From: Microbulbifer taiwanensis
GTDB taxonomy: Bacteria; Pseudomonadota; Gammaproteobacteria; Pseudomonadales; Cellvibrionaceae
Length of the DNA: 64,000 nucleotides
Assembly: GCF_014904815.1 (NCBI RefSeq)
Contig: NZ_JACZFR010000053.1
Coordinates: 1 to 64,000, forward strand
Direction of reading: 5' to 3'
The first letter of the stretch is position 1; every line of letters begins with the position of its first letter. The notes beneath the pieces are model-generated. The model saw only the letters and a list, made by a program, of their open reading frames with translations, was not told where the DNA came from and did no database searches. The position numbers were made by a program, and so were the translations under genes. Below are positions 62,262-64,000 of the stretch, one piece after another.

Positions 62262-62540
62262 TTATGCCGCGTGAAACTCTACACTGATCTCAAAGCCGCA
62301 TGCGTGTGCATATTTTTTTAAGACTTTCCAGCTGGGGTTTGTATTGCCTTTCTCCAGGCGGCAGATGTTGCTCTTCTTGGTGCCCATGCGGTGTGCGAGT
62401 TCTTCCTGGGTTAAGCCCGCAGCTGTTCTCATCTTCAGGAGTTTGTCGATTAGCTCGAACTCTTCTTCAAGGGCGTCGTACTCGCGCTGTACTTCGGGAG
62501 CCTGAAGGGCACGGTCTTTCAGTTTCTGTAACTTACTCAT
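62262..62540 (-). CDS. XRE-family antitoxin (HigA-like)
   Basis: A 92-residue protein with an N-terminal helical segment and an XRE helix-turn-helix at about residues 36-88 (LLKMRTAAGLTQEELAHRMGTKKSNICRLEKGNTNPSWKVLKKYAHACG). It neutralises the toxin encoded just upstream and represses the pair. Its first codons overlap the toxin gene by 8 bp; toxin-first order is typical of HigBA. Confidence 0.9.
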   Translation of the reverse strand: MSKLQKLKDRALQAPEVQREYDALEEEFELIDKLLKMRTAAGLTQEELAHRMGTKKSNICRLEKGNTNPSWKVLKKYAHACGFEISVEFHAA

Positions 62541-62859
62541 CTTGGTTAATCTCTTTCATTCGGGCCTGTGCCAAACGAAACTCTTTCTTGGGGAGCTTCT
62601 GAGATTTCTTTACGAAGGCGTGCAAGATGTAAATATGATTACCTTGCATGTAACAGAATAGCGCTCTAGCTATGCCTTCGCTGGCCTTGGCTCTGATTTC
62701 AAATAGGCCGTCACCTAGCGGGGCTGTGTGTGGAGCTCCGAGGTTGGCTCCATAGGTTTCTGCCAGTTCAAGAAGCCTCAGCATGCGCGCCTGTATTTTC
62801 GGCGGCATTGCAAGAATGGCATTTTCGACGCCGTCGTAGAAATCAATTGTCCACGCCAC
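62533..62859 (-). CDS. RelE/HigB-superfamily toxin
   Basis: A 108-residue protein of the phage-derived Gp49-like/HigB family, probably a ribosome-dependent mRNA interferase: MARTIDFYD-like N-terminus (MAWTIDFYDGVENAILAMP), GDGLFEIRAKASEGIARALFCYMQGNHIYILHAFVKKSQKLPKKE. The basic FVKKSQKLPKKE strand is the usual catalytic end. It is the first gene of the pair, behind an operator palindrome at 62875-62896. Confidence 0.92.
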   Translation of the reverse strand: MAWTIDFYDGVENAILAMPPKIQARMLRLLELAETYGANLGAPHTAPLGDGLFEIRAKASEGIARALFCYMQGNHIYILHAFVKKSQKLPKKEFRLAQARMKEINQDE

Positions 62860-62874
62860 TGTTCTTTCCGAGTG

Positions 62875-62908
62875 AGGTTATCTTATATGATAACCTGGGG
62901 TTGTTCAA
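62875..62908 (-). promoter_or_regulatory. Promoter and operator of the toxin-antitoxin pair
   Basis: AGGTTATC and GATAACCT (62875-62882 and 62889-62896) form a perfect 8-bp inverted repeat around TTATAT. On the minus strand it covers a -10 (TATAAG, 62882-62887), with TTGAAC (62903-62908) as a -35 at 15 bp. Antitoxin binding here would block the promoter. Confidence 0.7.
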
Positions 62909-62924
62909 ATTCCATACAGCAGGG

Positions 62925-64000
62925 CTAGCCATAGACCCCATGCAGATACCAATCCTCCGAAGTCAGGTCCTGAAACACCCAGTAGAGCCCGCCTTCCTCC
63001 CCCCGCGCCAGGTAGTAATCCCGCCCGTGGCGGCCGTGTTGCCACCAGTAGCCGTCGATGCGCTCGGGGCCCTGCAACAGCTTGATCTCGCCGCGGTAGA
63101 AGAGCTTGTGTGCGCGGCTCTGCAGCTTGTCGGGCCTGGGCAAGAGCCAGGTGGGACGGGGGGCCTTGATCGGTTGCAGTTGGTGGCCCTTCTTACTGCG
63201 GCTGCTCTGCAGTACCAGTGTGTCGGCGCTGGCCCAGGCCTGTTCCGGCAGGTAGCTCTCCTTCAGGGTGACACCGGAGAGGGCCTCGTGGCCGAGGCGG
63301 GCCTTGAGTTTGTCCAGCAGCTGGTGGCTGCGCTGGACCCGGGTTTCCCTGCCGAAGAGGTCGTCGTCGAGCTTGTTCTGCTCCAGTGGCAGCAGCTGGT
63401 CGCAGGTGAGGCTGAGGGCCTGTATCGGTTGTTCCAGCCGGATTCTCTCCAGCTGCAGCTTTGTCAGCGCGATCAGGCGCTGCGGGTCCAGCATCGGGCG
63501 CGAGACTTCGACGCTGAAGACCTTGCAGCCCCGCTGGCCGAAATCCAGTTTCCAGCGCAGCTGGTGGCTGTAGAGCTGGCGGCGCTGCAGTTGCTGGCAG
63601 AGTTCGCGCACCAGGCGGCCGGTGGGAAACAGCAGCTGTTCGCTGTTGTCCAGCGGGCTGGGGAAGAAGAGTTCACTGTGGAACTCCGGCGGTGGCTGGT
63701 AACTGGGCACCGGGTCGTGGCGGGTGCCGCTGAGGCGCGCCAAATAGTCGACGAAGCCGCGGCCGAAGCGGCTGCCCACTTCCGACAGCGGTATCGCCAG
63801 CAGCTGGCTGACGCGCTTGATACCACAGGCGTAGAGCTTGGCGATGGTCTTGTGGTCGCAGTCGAGCAGTTTGCTGGGGGAGAAGCTGATCCACTGTTTC
63901 CACTGCTGCGGGCTGGGCGGCGCCTGGGTCTCCGCGAGCCACTGGCGGTGTTCCGGCAGCTGGCTGAGCATACGCGCGGTGCTGGGGCTGTGGCCCAGGC
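62925..64000 (-). CDS. imuB: ImuB, Y-family polymerase-like subunit (5' end beyond window)
   Basis: The C-terminal part (at least 357 residues) of ImuB, the catalytically inactive Y-family polymerase homologue that joins DnaE2 to the beta clamp in mutagenic repair. The frame stays open to the window edge (LGHSPSTARMLSQLPEHRQW), so the start is outside. Visible: FSPSKLLDCDHKTIAKLYACGIKRVSQLLAIP (helix-hairpin region), GRGFVDYLARLSGTRHDP, and the C-terminal RIDGYWWQHGRHGRDYYLARGEEGGLYWVFQD. The gene ends 28 bp before the toxin-antitoxin operator; dnaE2 should follow but lies 1.3 kb away. Confidence 0.93.
   Translation of the reverse strand, partial: LGHSPSTARMLSQLPEHRQWLAETQAPPSPQQWKQWISFSPSKLLDCDHKTIAKLYACGIKRVSQLLAIPLSEVGSRFGRGFVDYLARLSGTRHDPVPSYQPPPEFHSELFFPSPLDNSEQLLFPTGRLVRELCQQLQRRQLYSHQLRWKLDFGQRGCKVFSVEVSRPMLDPQRLIALTKLQLERIRLEQPIQALSLTCDQLLPLEQNKLDDDLFGRETRVQRSHQLLDKLKARLGHEALSGVTLKESYLPEQAWASADTLVLQSSRSKKGHQLQPIKAPRPTWLLPRPDKLQSRAHKLFYRGEIKLLQGPERIDGYWWQHGRHGRDYYLARGEEGGLYWVFQDLTSEDWYLHGVYG

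Overview
The window comes from a GC-rich gammaproteobacterium. Gene content and order (dolP-diaA-yraN-lpoA-rsmI, a dcw cluster ending in ftsQ-ftsA-ftsZ-lpxC, then secA-argJ-mutT, yacG-coaE-pilDCB-pilA, and an imuB-dnaE2 mutagenesis cassette) fit the Cellvibrionales/Pseudomonadales side of the class, and a Microbulbifer-like marine bacterium is my best guess. That placement is inferred from protein families and synteny; no rRNA or tRNA gene was recognised.

Layout. 1-91: a heptamer tandem array cut by the window edge. 93-4504: envelope and ribosome housekeeping genes. 4539-15983: a catabolic insert holding an arginine deiminase-like enzyme, an M20 N-carbamoyl hydrolase, a LysR regulator, an aldehyde dehydrogenase, an APC permease, a TonB-dependent receptor, a PuuB-like flavin oxidase and a LuxR-type regulator. 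It looks like a complete uptake and breakdown route for an amine or guanidino compound. 16626-16980: rnpB. 17318-35000: the division and peptidoglycan (dcw) cluster, opened by a promoter followed by six GTGG repeats at 10-11 bp pitch (the likely MraZ operator). It lacks ddlB, whose usual place is taken by a 33-bp spacer of heptamer repeats. 35258-40912: an M23 peptidase, secA, argJ and mutT.

41178-48764: yacG, coaE and the type IV pilus genes pilD, pilC and pilB on the minus strand, with pilA facing the other way behind a sigma54-type promoter. Directly after pilA lies an O-antigen ligase/oligosaccharyltransferase-like gene of the TfpO/PilO type, and the pilin ends in a serine. 48867-58245: a glycan assembly island with an initiating sugar-phosphate transferase, a flippase, three glycosyltransferases, a WecG/TagA-type transferase and one unrecognised two-domain protein. 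Its core is much richer in AT than its surroundings. With no Wza/Wzc/Wzz export genes in view, pilin glycosylation or an O-antigen-like product are both reasonable.

58301-64000: dnaE2 (imuC) and the 3' part of imuB, normally adjacent, are separated by 1.3 kb holding a single-domain GIY-YIG nuclease gene flanked by two direct copies of a short palindromic repeat, a HigBA-type toxin-antitoxin pair, and the stump of another antitoxin. dnaE2 itself carries an in-frame insert of about 80 codons built from three short repeat families that also occur between genes at 39-45 kb. The repeat/GIY-YIG association, the repeat-built segment of dnaE2, the unknown two-domain protein and the pilin-glycan arrangement are the most interesting parts of the window.
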